Assembly (NCBI GenBank): GCA_022563455.1
Contig: JADFNI010000001.1
Location: 1-63,005 of the forward strand
Direction of reading: 5' to 3'
Source: Nanobdellota archaeon
GTDB lineage: Archaea; Nanobdellota; Nanobdellia; Pacearchaeales; GW2011-AR1
DNA length: 63,005 nucleotides
The translations under genes were made by a program, and so were the position numbers. Shown here piece by piece: positions 14,639 through 21,666 of this stretch. Position 1 is the stretch's first letter. The number at the start of each line of letters is the position of its first letter. The notes below the pieces were generated by a model, which saw only the letters and a list, made by a program, of their open reading frames with translations, was not told where the DNA came from and did no database searches.

Positions 14639-14938
14639 GTGGATATTTGTCCGAAATGTGCATTGCCTCTTCCGGCTTGTGTCTGTAGCGAAATTGCTAA
14701 AACGCAACAGAATATAAACGTCAAGACGGAAAAACGAAGATTCGGAAAAGTGTCTACAATGATTGAAGGATTTGATGATGGCATTGATATCAAGGACATC
14801 GCAAAAAAGCTCAAGGCAAAACGAGCTTGCGGTGGAACTGTTAAAAATAAAGTTATTGAACTTCAAGGAAATCATAAGGGTCACATAAAACCAATTTTGG
14901 TAGAACTTGGATTTAGTGAGGATCAGATAAAAGATTAA
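14639..14938 (+). CDS. Translation initiation factor aIF1 (SUI1)
   Basis: A 99-residue protein. The segment CPKCALPLPACVCSEI is a small cysteine-rich N-terminus typical of archaeal aIF1, followed by the SUI1 core KKLKAKRACGGTVKNKVIELQGNHKGHIKPILVELGF. It monitors start-codon selection on the 30S subunit. I choose GTG 14639, two bases after the uL29 stop, with GGAGGG 9 nt upstream. In most archaea the Rpp29 gene of RNase P comes next, but here uS17 follows directly. Confidence 0.93.
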   Translation: MDICPKCALPLPACVCSEIAKTQQNINVKTEKRRFGKVSTMIEGFDDGIDIKDIAKKLKAKRACGGTVKNKVIELQGNHKGHIKPILVELGFSEDQIKD

Positions 14939-14939
14939 A

Positions 14940-15323
14940 ATGGCAAAAGAAAAAGTAACCAAAAAAATAGTAAGGAAAGTAGTTTCAAAAGCGAAGAAGG
15001 CTCCAATAGGGGCAGTAAAATGCAATGATAGACTTTGTCCAAAACATGGAAGGGAAAAGATTAGGACTCGTGGGCGAACTTTTGAAGGGAATGTTATAAG
15101 GAAACATCATGGAAGAGTTACTATTGAGTTTGAAAGAATGATTAAGGTTCCAAAGTATGAGCGGTATGAAAAGAGGAAGACGAAACTCCATGCAAGACTA
15201 ACAGATTGTATGGCTGAAAAAGTGAAAATTGGAGATCTTATTCAAATTGCAGAAACTAGACCAATTAGTAAAATGATTCATTTTATTGTTGTTGGTGTTA
15301 AGGATCAGGAGGCATCAATATGA
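14940..15323 (+). CDS. rps17: Ribosomal protein uS17
   Basis: A 127-residue protein with the OB-fold motifs FEGNVIRKHHGRVTIEFERMIKVPKYERYEKRKTKLHAR and GDLIQIAETRPISKMIHFIVV. CNDRLCPKHG near residue 30 is the archaeal cysteine-bearing insert. N-terminal Lys-rich extension of about 20 residues. It overlaps uL14 by 4 nt (ATGA). Confidence 0.94.
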   Translation: MAKEKVTKKIVRKVVSKAKKAPIGAVKCNDRLCPKHGREKIRTRGRTFEGNVIRKHHGRVTIEFERMIKVPKYERYEKRKTKLHARLTDCMAEKVKIGDLIQIAETRPISKMIHFIVVGVKDQEASI

Positions 15324-15721
15324 AATCTGTAAGTGCAAAGCCTACAAGGGGTCTCAATATTGGAAGCATAGTTGATGCATGTGATAATAGCGGAGCTAGA
15401 ATTGTAAGAATAGTTTCTATTAAACATGGGAAAACTAGAAAGGGAAGACAAGGATATGCAAAGATTGCAGACTGGGTTAAAGTTTCAGTTAGAAAGGGAG
15501 ATCCAAAAATGAAAGGCGAAGTATTTGATGCTATTGTTGTTAGACAAAAAAAGCCTTGGAGAAGAAACACTGGAGAGAGAATTTGTTTTTCAGATAATGC
15601 TGTTGCACTTTTAAAAGATGAGAAGGGGAATCCCAAAGGGACACAGATCAAAGGACCAATTGCTAGAGAAATTCAAGAAAGATGGAAGGAGGTTGCTAGA
15701 ATTGCTAGTATTGTATATTAA
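15320..15721 (+). CDS. rpl14: Ribosomal protein uL14
   Basis: A 133-residue protein. Typical motifs are GSIVDACDNSGARIVRIVSI and GEVFDAIVVRQKKPWRR followed by RICFSDNAVALLKDEKGNPKGTQIKGPIARE. It lies at the intersubunit face of the large subunit. Length and conservation are normal. Confidence 0.95.
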   Translation: MKSVSAKPTRGLNIGSIVDACDNSGARIVRIVSIKHGKTRKGRQGYAKIADWVKVSVRKGDPKMKGEVFDAIVVRQKKPWRRNTGERICFSDNAVALLKDEKGNPKGTQIKGPIAREIQERWKEVARIASIVY

Positions 15722-15724
15722 AAT

Positions 15725-16222
15725 ATGAAATCAAAATTTAATAAAACATGGAATTCCAGTAAGCAACCTCGAAAGCAGGTTAAATTTAGAGCTAATGCGC
15801 CTAACCATATTAGAAGGAAATTTATGGGGGCTAATCTTGATAAGGCGCTTCGGACAAAGTATGGTATTCGAACTATTCAAGTTAGAAAGGGTGATGAGGT
15901 TAAGGTTATGAGGGGAAAATTTAGGGGAAAGCTTGGAAAAGTTGGAGATGTTGATTTAAAAAATACTCGGCTTCAAATTGAGGGGCTTCAAAGAGAAAAG
16001 AAGGGTGGAGAAAAACTAGTGACTTGGTTTAATCCATCTAATGTTAAAATAATCTCTCTTGAAGGAAATGACAGTAGACGGTTTAAACGAGGTAAGGTTA
16101 AGGCTGAATCCCCTAAGAAAGTAGAGGATAAGAAGCTAAAAACTTCTGTTAAGCCATTACCAAAAATGGATAACAAGGAAGTTGAAAAGATTGAAGCTAA
16201 AAGTAAGGAGGCTAAGAAATAA
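15725..16222 (+). CDS. rpl24: Ribosomal protein uL24
   Basis: A 165-residue protein. The KOW motif is seen in VRKGDEVKVMRGKFRGKLGKVGDVDL; the N-terminus has the archaeal/eukaryal WNSSKQPRKQVKFRANAPNHIR. About 45 residues of Lys/Glu-rich tail follow the core. The uS17-uL14-uL24-eS4 order is the archaeal standard. Confidence 0.94.
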   Translation: MKSKFNKTWNSSKQPRKQVKFRANAPNHIRRKFMGANLDKALRTKYGIRTIQVRKGDEVKVMRGKFRGKLGKVGDVDLKNTRLQIEGLQREKKGGEKLVTWFNPSNVKIISLEGNDSRRFKRGKVKAESPKKVEDKKLKTSVKPLPKMDNKEVEKIEAKSKEAKK

Positions 16223-16223
16223 A

Positions 16224-16880
16224 ATGCACATAAAGAAAAGTTTAATGCCTAGAACGTGGCCAGTACCTAGAAAGGCTCAAGGAAAGAAGTATATTTCTGT
16301 TCCTAGCCATGCGACTAGAAAAGGGATTAGTTTATTGTTTATACTTAGAGATATTTTGAAGATTGCGAATACTAAGAAAGAAGTTAGGTTTATGACTCTA
16401 AACAGCCTTGTTAAGGTCAATAATAAGATTAGGTGTGATGAGAATTTTCCTGTTCAAGTTTTTGATACAATCAATCTAGAAAAGGCTGGAAAGAATTATA
16501 GACTTGAGATAGTTAACCGTAAATTTAGCTTGAAGGAAGTGAGTGATAAGGAATCTATGGAGAAAATTGTAAAGATTACTGGTAAAAAACTTTTAACTGG
16601 AAACAAGATTCAGATGAATTTAGATGATGGGCATAATATCCTTGTGAAAGAGAAGTTTTCTGTTGGAGATTCTGCTTTGATTGATAACATTAATCAGAAA
16701 GTTTTGAAGATTCTTCCATTAAGTGAAGGAGCAAACATTGAAGTTGTCTTGGGAAAACATGCAGGAGAAAAAGGTAAACTTGTTGCTATTGAAAATCTTG
16801 TTCGTGGAAGAAATTATAAAATTAAACTGGAGGGAGGAATGGTTAGTCTTCCATTTAAGACTATCCTAGTGATTAAATAA
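16224..16880 (+). CDS. rps4e: Ribosomal protein eS4
   Basis: A 218-residue protein, a little shorter than usual. The start MHIKKSLMPRTWPVPRKAQGKKY matches the archaeal N-terminal pattern (H-L/I-K-R-x-x-x-P-x-x-W). S4 RNA-binding region, central eS4 domain and a C-terminal KOW region (GKHAGEKGKLVAIENLVRGRNYKIKLEGG) are present. I choose ATG 16224, just after the uL24 stop. It is followed by leader ORF C, 2 nt later. Confidence 0.92.
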   Translation: MHIKKSLMPRTWPVPRKAQGKKYISVPSHATRKGISLLFILRDILKIANTKKEVRFMTLNSLVKVNNKIRCDENFPVQVFDTINLEKAGKNYRLEIVNRKFSLKEVSDKESMEKIVKITGKKLLTGNKIQMNLDDGHNILVKEKFSVGDSALIDNINQKVLKILPLSEGANIEVVLGKHAGEKGKLVAIENLVRGRNYKIKLEGGMVSLPFKTILVIK

Positions 16881-16882
16881 CA

Positions 16883-16966
16883 ATGGGTAAAAATATTGAA
16901 ACAATAAAGATTGAATTATACAATGGCAAAGCCCTTGTGGATCAAAAATCTGGAGGTTTTTGCTAA
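16883..16966 (+). CDS. Leader ORF C (27 codons) in front of uL5
   Basis: The frame opens with ATG 16883 and its TAA overlaps the uL5 ATG at 16966. Its second half encodes KALVDQKSGGFC, homologous to leaders A and B. Its first half (AATATT, then ATAAAG, then TTGA) resembles the start of uL5 itself with a 3-nt gap, so it seems to be a diverged copy of the gene start. CAAAAA (16943-16948) pairs with TTTTTG (16957-16962) around a loop with GGAGG. This suggests the same element as at uL2 and aIF5A. Confidence 0.55.
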   Translation: MGKNIETIKIELYNGKALVDQKSGGFC

Positions 16967-17496
16967 TGGCAGAGAATATTATGAAAACTATAAAGCTTGA
17001 GAAAGTTATTTTGAATATTGGTGGGGTTGGCGATAAGCTTGATAAAGGAGTAATTTTACTTGAAACTGTTAGTGGAAGAAAAGCTGTACGAGTTAAAGCT
17101 ACAAAAAGAATTCCTACATGGAGTATTCGACCTGGACTTGAAGTTGGAACAAAGGTAACTCTTCGAGGAAGCGCAGCACTGGAGATTATTAAAAAACTTC
17201 TTCCAGCAATTGACAATACTTTGAAGGAAAAACAAGTTCAGAATAATTTCTTTTCTTTTGGAATACATGAATATATTGAAATTCCTGGGATTGAATACAT
17301 TAGAGAGGTTGGAATTATGGGGTTCGAAGTTACTGTTGTGTTTTCTAGAGCTGGAAAATCTGTTGAAAAGAAAAAAGTTAAAAGGGGAAAACCTAAGAGA
17401 ATTGGTGTCTCTAAAGAAGATATTATAGAATATTTAGTAACTAAATTTAATACTCAGATTCTTCGAAAGAAGAAGACTCACGAGTTGGACGAATAA
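16966..17496 (+). CDS. rpl5: Ribosomal protein uL5
   Basis: A 176-residue protein. Conserved pieces are LEKVILNIGGVG, TKRIPTWSIRPGLEVGTKVTLRG, and FGIHEYIEIPGIEYIREVGIMGFEVTVVFSRAG. It binds 5S rRNA in the central protuberance. I choose ATG 16966, overlapping the leader ORF stop, although GTG/ATG codons exist nearby in frame. Confidence 0.95.
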   Translation: MAENIMKTIKLEKVILNIGGVGDKLDKGVILLETVSGRKAVRVKATKRIPTWSIRPGLEVGTKVTLRGSAALEIIKKLLPAIDNTLKEKQVQNNFFSFGIHEYIEIPGIEYIREVGIMGFEVTVVFSRAGKSVEKKKVKRGKPKRIGVSKEDIIEYLVTKFNTQILRKKKTHELDE

Positions 17497-17497
17497 G

Positions 17498-17728
17498 ATG
17501 ACTGCAAGTGACTGGAGGAAAATAACTAGGCAGCTTCGAGGAAAACCTGTTATTTTGAAGAAATTTTTGAAGCATAACAAACCAAAGCCTAGAAAATTTG
17601 GAGTTGCTGCTCAAAAATGTGAGGTTTGTGGAAGACACGGAGCCCATATTTCATCTTACAATCTAAATATCTGTAGGCACTGCTTTAGAGAACTTGCAGT
17701 TGAACTTGGGTTTAAGAAATATAGTTAA
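17498..17728 (+). CDS. rps14: Ribosomal protein uS14 (zinc-binding)
   Basis: A 76-residue protein. The C-terminal 40 residues contain CEVCGRHGAHISSYNLNICRHCFRELA, with two CxxC pairs for zinc and the typical C-R-x-C-F-R-E ending. The N-terminal 35 residues are a basic extension, longer than the common 50-residue archaeal form. It belongs to the 30S head. Confidence 0.92.
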   Translation: MTASDWRKITRQLRGKPVILKKFLKHNKPKPRKFGVAAQKCEVCGRHGAHISSYNLNICRHCFRELAVELGFKKYS

Positions 17729-17729
17729 A

Positions 17730-17768
17730 ATGGAAATTAAAAAAATAAATAACGGAGATAGAATATGA
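17730..17768 (+). CDS. 12-codon ORF between uS14 and uS8
   Basis: The frame reads MEIKKINNGDRI and stops with TGA overlapping the uS8 ATG (ATGA). A CGGAGA motif at 17753-17758 lies inside it as a Shine-Dalgarno for uS8. It starts 1 nt after the uS14 stop. Like the 17-codon ORF before P1 and the 14-codon ORF before uL18, it starts MEI and carries the downstream ribosome binding site, so it may be a coupling device. Confidence 0.3.
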   Translation: MEIKKINNGDRI

Positions 17769-18142
17769 GTCAAGACGTAGTTTCAGATGGACTGAATCAA
17801 ATCATGAATGCTAGACGAGTCGAGAAAAAAGAACTCACAATTAATTTGTATTCTAAGGTTTTACTAAATATATTTGAAATGATGAAAGAAAAAGGCCATA
17901 TTGATTATACTGTTAATGAGGAAGAGCGTAGCGTTACTGTTCAAATAATTAAACTTAATAAATGTAAATCTGTAAAGCCAAGGTATTATGCTAGTATTGC
18001 TGATATCGATAAATATGCTAGACGATTTTTACCTTCTAGAAATTTTGGAAGTTTGATTATTTCTACTAATAAAGGTTTGAAGACTCATGATGTTTGTATT
18101 AAAGAAAAATTTGGAGGAAGCGTTATCGCTTATTTTTATTAA
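17765..18142 (+). CDS. rps8: Ribosomal protein uS8
   Basis: A 125-residue protein. Motifs: DGLNQIMNARRVEKKELTI at the N-terminus and the C-terminal core NFGSLIISTNKGLKTHDVCIKEKFGGSVIAYFY, close to the archaeal consensus with STS/T-x-G-x-x-x-H-x-x-A. It binds the central domain of 16S rRNA. Confidence 0.94.
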   Translation: MSQDVVSDGLNQIMNARRVEKKELTINLYSKVLLNIFEMMKEKGHIDYTVNEEERSVTVQIIKLNKCKSVKPRYYASIADIDKYARRFLPSRNFGSLIISTNKGLKTHDVCIKEKFGGSVIAYFY

Positions 18143-18143
18143 A

Positions 18144-18686
18144 ATGAATAAAGATTTGTCACGAGTTGTTGAAATTCCAGAAGGAGTAACTGTAACACTT
18201 GAAGGAAATAAGATAACTGTTAAAGGGAATGAAAAGGAATTATCTAAGACTATGAACTTGTATAAGATCAATTTTAAGATTGATGGTGGCCTTGTTACTA
18301 TTTCTGCAAAGGGTGCTACTCGAAGAGAATCTAAAATGATTGGAACTATCCATGCTCATTTGAAGAATATGATTAAGGGAGTTTTCGAAGATTTTATTTA
18401 TACTCTCGAAATTTGTAATGTTCATTTTCCAATGAATGTTAAGGTAAATGGAAATAAAGTTATTATAAAATCATTTTTGGGAGAAACAACTGAGAGGACT
18501 TCTAAGATTCTTGACAATGTTAAGGTGGATATTAATGGAAGTAAAATCATTGTTAGTTCTTTAAACATTGAGGCTGCTGGACAAACTGCGGCAAACTTAG
18601 AGAAAGCTACGAAACTTACTGGACGAGACAGGCGAATTTTTCAGGATGGAATTTTTATTACAAATAAATGTGGGAGAGCTATATAA
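18144..18686 (+). CDS. rpl6: Ribosomal protein uL6
   Basis: A 180-residue protein with two related beta domains. It starts MNKDLSRVVEIPEGVTVTLEGNKITVKG, continues with AHLKNMIKGVFEDFIYTLEI and ends GRDRRIFQDGIFITNK, which fits archaeal uL6. I choose ATG 18144 right after the uS8 stop; a longer open frame upstream overlaps uS8. It overlaps eL32 by TAATG. Confidence 0.94.
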   Translation: MNKDLSRVVEIPEGVTVTLEGNKITVKGNEKELSKTMNLYKINFKIDGGLVTISAKGATRRESKMIGTIHAHLKNMIKGVFEDFIYTLEICNVHFPMNVKVNGNKVIIKSFLGETTERTSKILDNVKVDINGSKIIVSSLNIEAAGQTAANLEKATKLTGRDRRIFQDGIFITNKCGRAI

Positions 18687-19102
18687 TGGTTGAAGGTATA
18701 AAAGTGATTAGAAAGAAACCAACATTTCTAAGATCTGATTGGCACAAAAAAATAAAGCTTGGAAGTACTGTGAAGAAAAACAGAAAATGGAAGGGTGCTA
18801 AGGGACGACATAATAAAATTAGACTTAATAGAAAAGGGCATTCTGGGAGGCCAAGGATTGGTTGGGGATCTGTTGTTAAAGAGAGGAATATGATTAAAGG
18901 GTTTAATGTTGTAATGGTTTTGAATCTTAAAGATTTTGAAGGTTTGAAAAAAACTGATGGAATTATAATTGGAAAAGTTGGAGCAAAGAAAAGAGAATCT
19001 TTGATTTCTAAAGCAAAGGAGCTGAAAATTGAAATATTAAATAGATATAGGGCACCGCTCGGTGTACCCCAAAAGGCTAAAAAAGGGGGCAAAACAGAAT
19101 AA
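18686..19102 (+). CDS. rpl32e: Ribosomal protein eL32
   Basis: A 138-residue protein. The core KKPTFLRSDWHKKIKLGSTVKKNRKWKGAKGRHNKIRLNRKGHSGRPRIGWGS is the standard F-x-R-x-D-x-H-K...W-R-x-P-x-G pattern. The gene overlaps uL6 and the next gene eL19 by one base each, so the three are translationally linked. Confidence 0.92.
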   Translation: MVEGIKVIRKKPTFLRSDWHKKIKLGSTVKKNRKWKGAKGRHNKIRLNRKGHSGRPRIGWGSVVKERNMIKGFNVVMVLNLKDFEGLKKTDGIIIGKVGAKKRESLISKAKELKIEILNRYRAPLGVPQKAKKGGKTE

Positions 19103-19503
19103 TGCAACTTGCAAAGAAAAAAGAACTGGCGGCTAAGGTCTTAAAGGTTGGGAAGAATAGAATTTTGTTTATGGAGGGGCACTTAAGTGAGATTAAGGAG
19201 GCGATTACTAGACAAGATATAAGGGATATTGTGGAGAGTGGTGCTATTCAAATAAAGGATGTTAATGGTAGACGAAAAATTGTTAAGAGAAAACACCGAA
19301 GAAGAACTGGAAAAGTTAAGAACAAAGTTAATAACAGAAAGCAAGAGTATGTGATAATTACTAGAAAGCTAAGGGCATTTACTAGGGGACTTATTAGAAC
19401 TGGAGCAATTGATAAAGATAAGAATAAAAATATTAGGCGGATGATTCGCGCTAGAAAATTCAGAAGTAAAAGACATTTAAAGGAGAGTTTGGAGGAATTA
19501 TAA
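19102..19503 (+). CDS. rpl19e: Ribosomal protein eL19
   Basis: A 133-residue basic helical protein. It starts MQLAKKKELAAKVLKVGKNRI and contains TRQDIRDIVESGAIQIKDVNGRRK and KHRRRTGKVKNK, matching archaeal eL19. It sits at the subunit interface. It is followed by a 92-nt gap with a short ORF and hairpin, unusual for this operon. Confidence 0.93.
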   Translation: MQLAKKKELAAKVLKVGKNRILFMEGHLSEIKEAITRQDIRDIVESGAIQIKDVNGRRKIVKRKHRRRTGKVKNKVNNRKQEYVIITRKLRAFTRGLIRTGAIDKDKNKNIRRMIRARKFRSKRHLKESLEEL

Positions 19504-19507
19504 TAAT

Positions 19508-19575
19508 ATGGAAATTTTAAAAACTAAAATTGGAGGAAAGATTGTGAAGTGAGCATCGCTGATGCTTGCTTACTT
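19508..19575 (+). promoter_or_regulatory. 14-codon ORF and hairpin before uL18
   Basis: The ORF MEILKTKIGGKIVK (19508-19552) contains GGAGG and stops 43 nt before the uL18 ATG. A hairpin follows: AGCATC (19552-19557) with GATGCT (19561-19566), loop GCT, and an outer AAGT/ACTT pairing (19547-19550 with 19572-19575). It occupies the biggest gap inside the spc part of the operon besides leaders B and C. The hairpin may bring the uL18 start closer to the terminating ribosome or regulate it; function unknown. Confidence 0.35.
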
Positions 19576-19595
19576 AAAATCTAAAACTTTTTCAA

Positions 19596-20084
19596 ATGAG
19601 ATTAAGAACAATGAAGCGTAGAAGACTGGAAGGTAAAACTGATTATAAGCTTAGACGAGGGCTTTTGTCCTCAGGAGTTTTAAGAATTGTTGTTAGAAGG
19701 ACTAATAAATATTTTATTGTTCAAGTAGTGGAGAGCCACGAGGCACAAGATAAGGTGATAGCTAGTGTTACTTCAAAAGACTTACTAAGTAAGGGATGGG
19801 ATCTTAAAAAAGGTGGAAGTTTGAAATCAATTCCTGCTGGATATTTAACTGGACTTCTTCTTGCGAAAAAGATTGGTAAGGGAAAATTTATTATGGATCT
19901 TGGAATGTCTAGGACGATTAGAGGATCTAGAATATTCTCTGTCGTTAAAGGTCTTGTTGATGGTGGGCTTAATATAAATGCGGATTCGAAAATTTTTCCA
20001 ACAGATGAGAGGATATCTGGAGAACATTTAAAGGAAGATGTTAAGGAAATGATTGTTAAAGTTAAGGGGGGAATTGTAAACTAA
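19596..20084 (+). CDS. rpl18: Ribosomal protein uL18
   Basis: A 162-residue protein. The core includes KTDYKLRRGLLSSGVLRIVVRRTNKYFIVQVVE and GKFIMDLGMSRTIRGSRIFSVVKGLVDGGLNI, matching archaeal uL18, which binds 5S rRNA. ATG 19596 or ATG 19611 (MKRRRLEGKTDYKLR) could be the start; the second fits the usual length. It overlaps uS5 by 1 nt. Confidence 0.93.
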   Translation: MRLRTMKRRRLEGKTDYKLRRGLLSSGVLRIVVRRTNKYFIVQVVESHEAQDKVIASVTSKDLLSKGWDLKKGGSLKSIPAGYLTGLLLAKKIGKGKFIMDLGMSRTIRGSRIFSVVKGLVDGGLNINADSKIFPTDERISGEHLKEDVKEMIVKVKGGIVN

Positions 20085-20986
20085 TGGCAGATTCAAATAT
20101 AGATAAGAAAGAAGCTCAGGCGGAGGAACTGAGGGAAAGAGAAATGGAAAAAGATATTCAAGAACCAAAGGAAGCTAATGCTGAAGAAAATCTAAAAGAG
20201 GTTGTTAAAATTGTTGAAGAGAAAGAGAAGAAGGAAGAAGAGAAAATATCTAAGGAGGCTGAAAAGAATTTTAAGGTTGAAGAGGGCCGAGGAGAATATA
20301 AGAGAGAGAGTAGGGAAGACCGATTCGCTAGAGAAGCTCAGGAAAAATTGGATGCTTGGGTTCCTAAGACGGACTTGGGGAGAAAAGTTAGATCAAATAA
20401 GGTTAAAGATATTGATGAAGTTTTAGAATCTGGACTTAAGATAATGGAGCCCGAGATAACTGATATTTTAATGCCTGGACTGAAAGTAGATACATTATTT
20501 ATCGGACAGGCTAAGGGTAAGTTTGGTGGTGGAAAGAGACGAGCATTTAGACAAACACAGAAGAAGACAAAGGAAGGAAACGTTTTGACTTTTGGTGTTA
20601 TGGCGGTTGTAGGAGATGGTAAGGGTCATATTGGGATTGGATATGGAAGGGCTGCTGAAACACTTCCTGCAAAAGAGAAGGCTATTCGAAAAGCTAAGAT
20701 GAACATGGTTAAGATTAAGCGAGGATGTGCCTCATTTGATTGTTCTTGTAGTGAACCTCACAGTGTCCCATTATCTGTTAAAGGGAAATGTTCTTCAGTA
20801 GTTATTGAATTGATTCCGGCACCTCAAGGGACTGGACTTGTGGTAAACGATGAAATAAAAAAGATATTAAGAGCCGTTGGGATAAGAGATATATATAGTA
20901 AAACTTCTGGTAAAACAAGAACTACATTTAATATGGCAAAAGCTTGTATGGCAGCACTAAATAAAATAGGAGATATACAATACTAG
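20084..20986 (+). CDS. rps5: Ribosomal protein uS5 with long charged N-terminus
   Basis: A 300-residue protein, about 80-90 residues longer than typical archaeal uS5. The N-terminal 85 residues are mostly Glu/Lys in short repeats and look disordered. The core starts at about residue 95 (WVPKTDLGRKVRSNKVKDIDEVLESG) and contains the double-stranded RNA-binding part GVMAVVGDGKGHIGIGYGRAAE and GCASFDCSCSEPHSVPLSVKGKCSSVVIELIPAPQGTGLV. Lower part of the 30S subunit near the mRNA entry. uL22 carries a similar extension. Confidence 0.94.
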   Translation: MADSNIDKKEAQAEELREREMEKDIQEPKEANAEENLKEVVKIVEEKEKKEEEKISKEAEKNFKVEEGRGEYKRESREDRFAREAQEKLDAWVPKTDLGRKVRSNKVKDIDEVLESGLKIMEPEITDILMPGLKVDTLFIGQAKGKFGGGKRRAFRQTQKKTKEGNVLTFGVMAVVGDGKGHIGIGYGRAAETLPAKEKAIRKAKMNMVKIKRGCASFDCSCSEPHSVPLSVKGKCSSVVIELIPAPQGTGLVVNDEIKKILRAVGIRDIYSKTSGKTRTTFNMAKACMAALNKIGDIQY

Positions 20987-20990
20987 AAAC

Positions 20991-21338
20991 ATGGAAAAAA
21001 TATTAGTTATAAGAATTGCTGGGAGAGTTAAGAATAAGATTAAAGATAACGAAACTCTTAGTCGGTTGAAACTTAGAAGGAAATTTACTTCAATCATAGT
21101 GAACAGTGACGACAAGATTAGAATGGGAATGGTTAATGCTGTCTCTTATATGGTTGCTTATGGAGTTGTAGATGATAAGTTTGTTAAGGAGCTTAATAGT
21201 AAGAGACCTGCAAAGGAAGGTGTTTATTTCTTACATCCACCTGTTGGAGGTTTTAAGAAGAGCTCTAAGGTTGCAGCACCGAAGGGAATCTTGGGGAAAA
21301 ATGAAGATATTACTAAACTTGCAGGGAGGATGTTGTAG
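20991..21338 (+). CDS. rpl30: Ribosomal protein uL30
   Basis: A 115-residue protein, shorter than most archaeal uL30 (about 150). It starts EKILVIRIAGRVKNKIKDNETLSRLKLRRKFTSIIV, consistent with uL30, and ends with a glycine/lysine segment (RPAKEGVYFLHPPVGGFKKSSKVAAPKGILGKNEDITKLAGRML). Located between uS5 and uL15 as expected. Confidence 0.88.
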   Translation: MEKILVIRIAGRVKNKIKDNETLSRLKLRRKFTSIIVNSDDKIRMGMVNAVSYMVAYGVVDDKFVKELNSKRPAKEGVYFLHPPVGGFKKSSKVAAPKGILGKNEDITKLAGRML

Positions 21339-21339
21339 G

Positions 21340-21666
21340 ATGGGAATTAGTGAGAGAAATATGGTTGCGTGTGAAGTTTATGATTTGGCAAATAGTCCTG
21401 ATTTGAGACTTGCTAGGCATGGAGATTTTATTAAATATGGAAAATGTAGAGCATTTGTATTAGGATCAAATCCTGAAGAAGGCGGCCTTGGTGAATTAGT
21501 TGTTATTAAAAGAGGCAATCATAGGAATTTTATAGGGAATTCTTTATATTTTAATCAAAACTCTGGAATGGTTGTTAGATCTGACGAAATAATGGAGTTT
21601 CATCATTTTAGTGATCCAGATTTATATAGGGAATGTGACTTAATGTTTCAAGAGGTAGATCGATAA
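21340..21666 (+). CDS. Unknown 108-aa protein embedded between uL30 and uL15
   Basis: I do not recognise this protein. It starts MGISERNMVACEVYDLANSPDLRLARHG one base after the uL30 stop, with the start preceded by GGGAGG (21333-21338 region), and its stop overlaps the uL15 ATG (TAATG). It includes a basic segment FVLGSNPEEGGLGELVVIKRGNHRNFIGNSL and an acidic end with FHHFSDPDLYRECDLMFQEVDR. It is not a ribosomal protein I know, and archaeal operons usually have uL15 directly after uL30. Translationally coupled on both sides. Confidence 0.72.
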   Translation: MGISERNMVACEVYDLANSPDLRLARHGDFIKYGKCRAFVLGSNPEEGGLGELVVIKRGNHRNFIGNSLYFNQNSGMVVRSDEIMEFHHFSDPDLYRECDLMFQEVDR

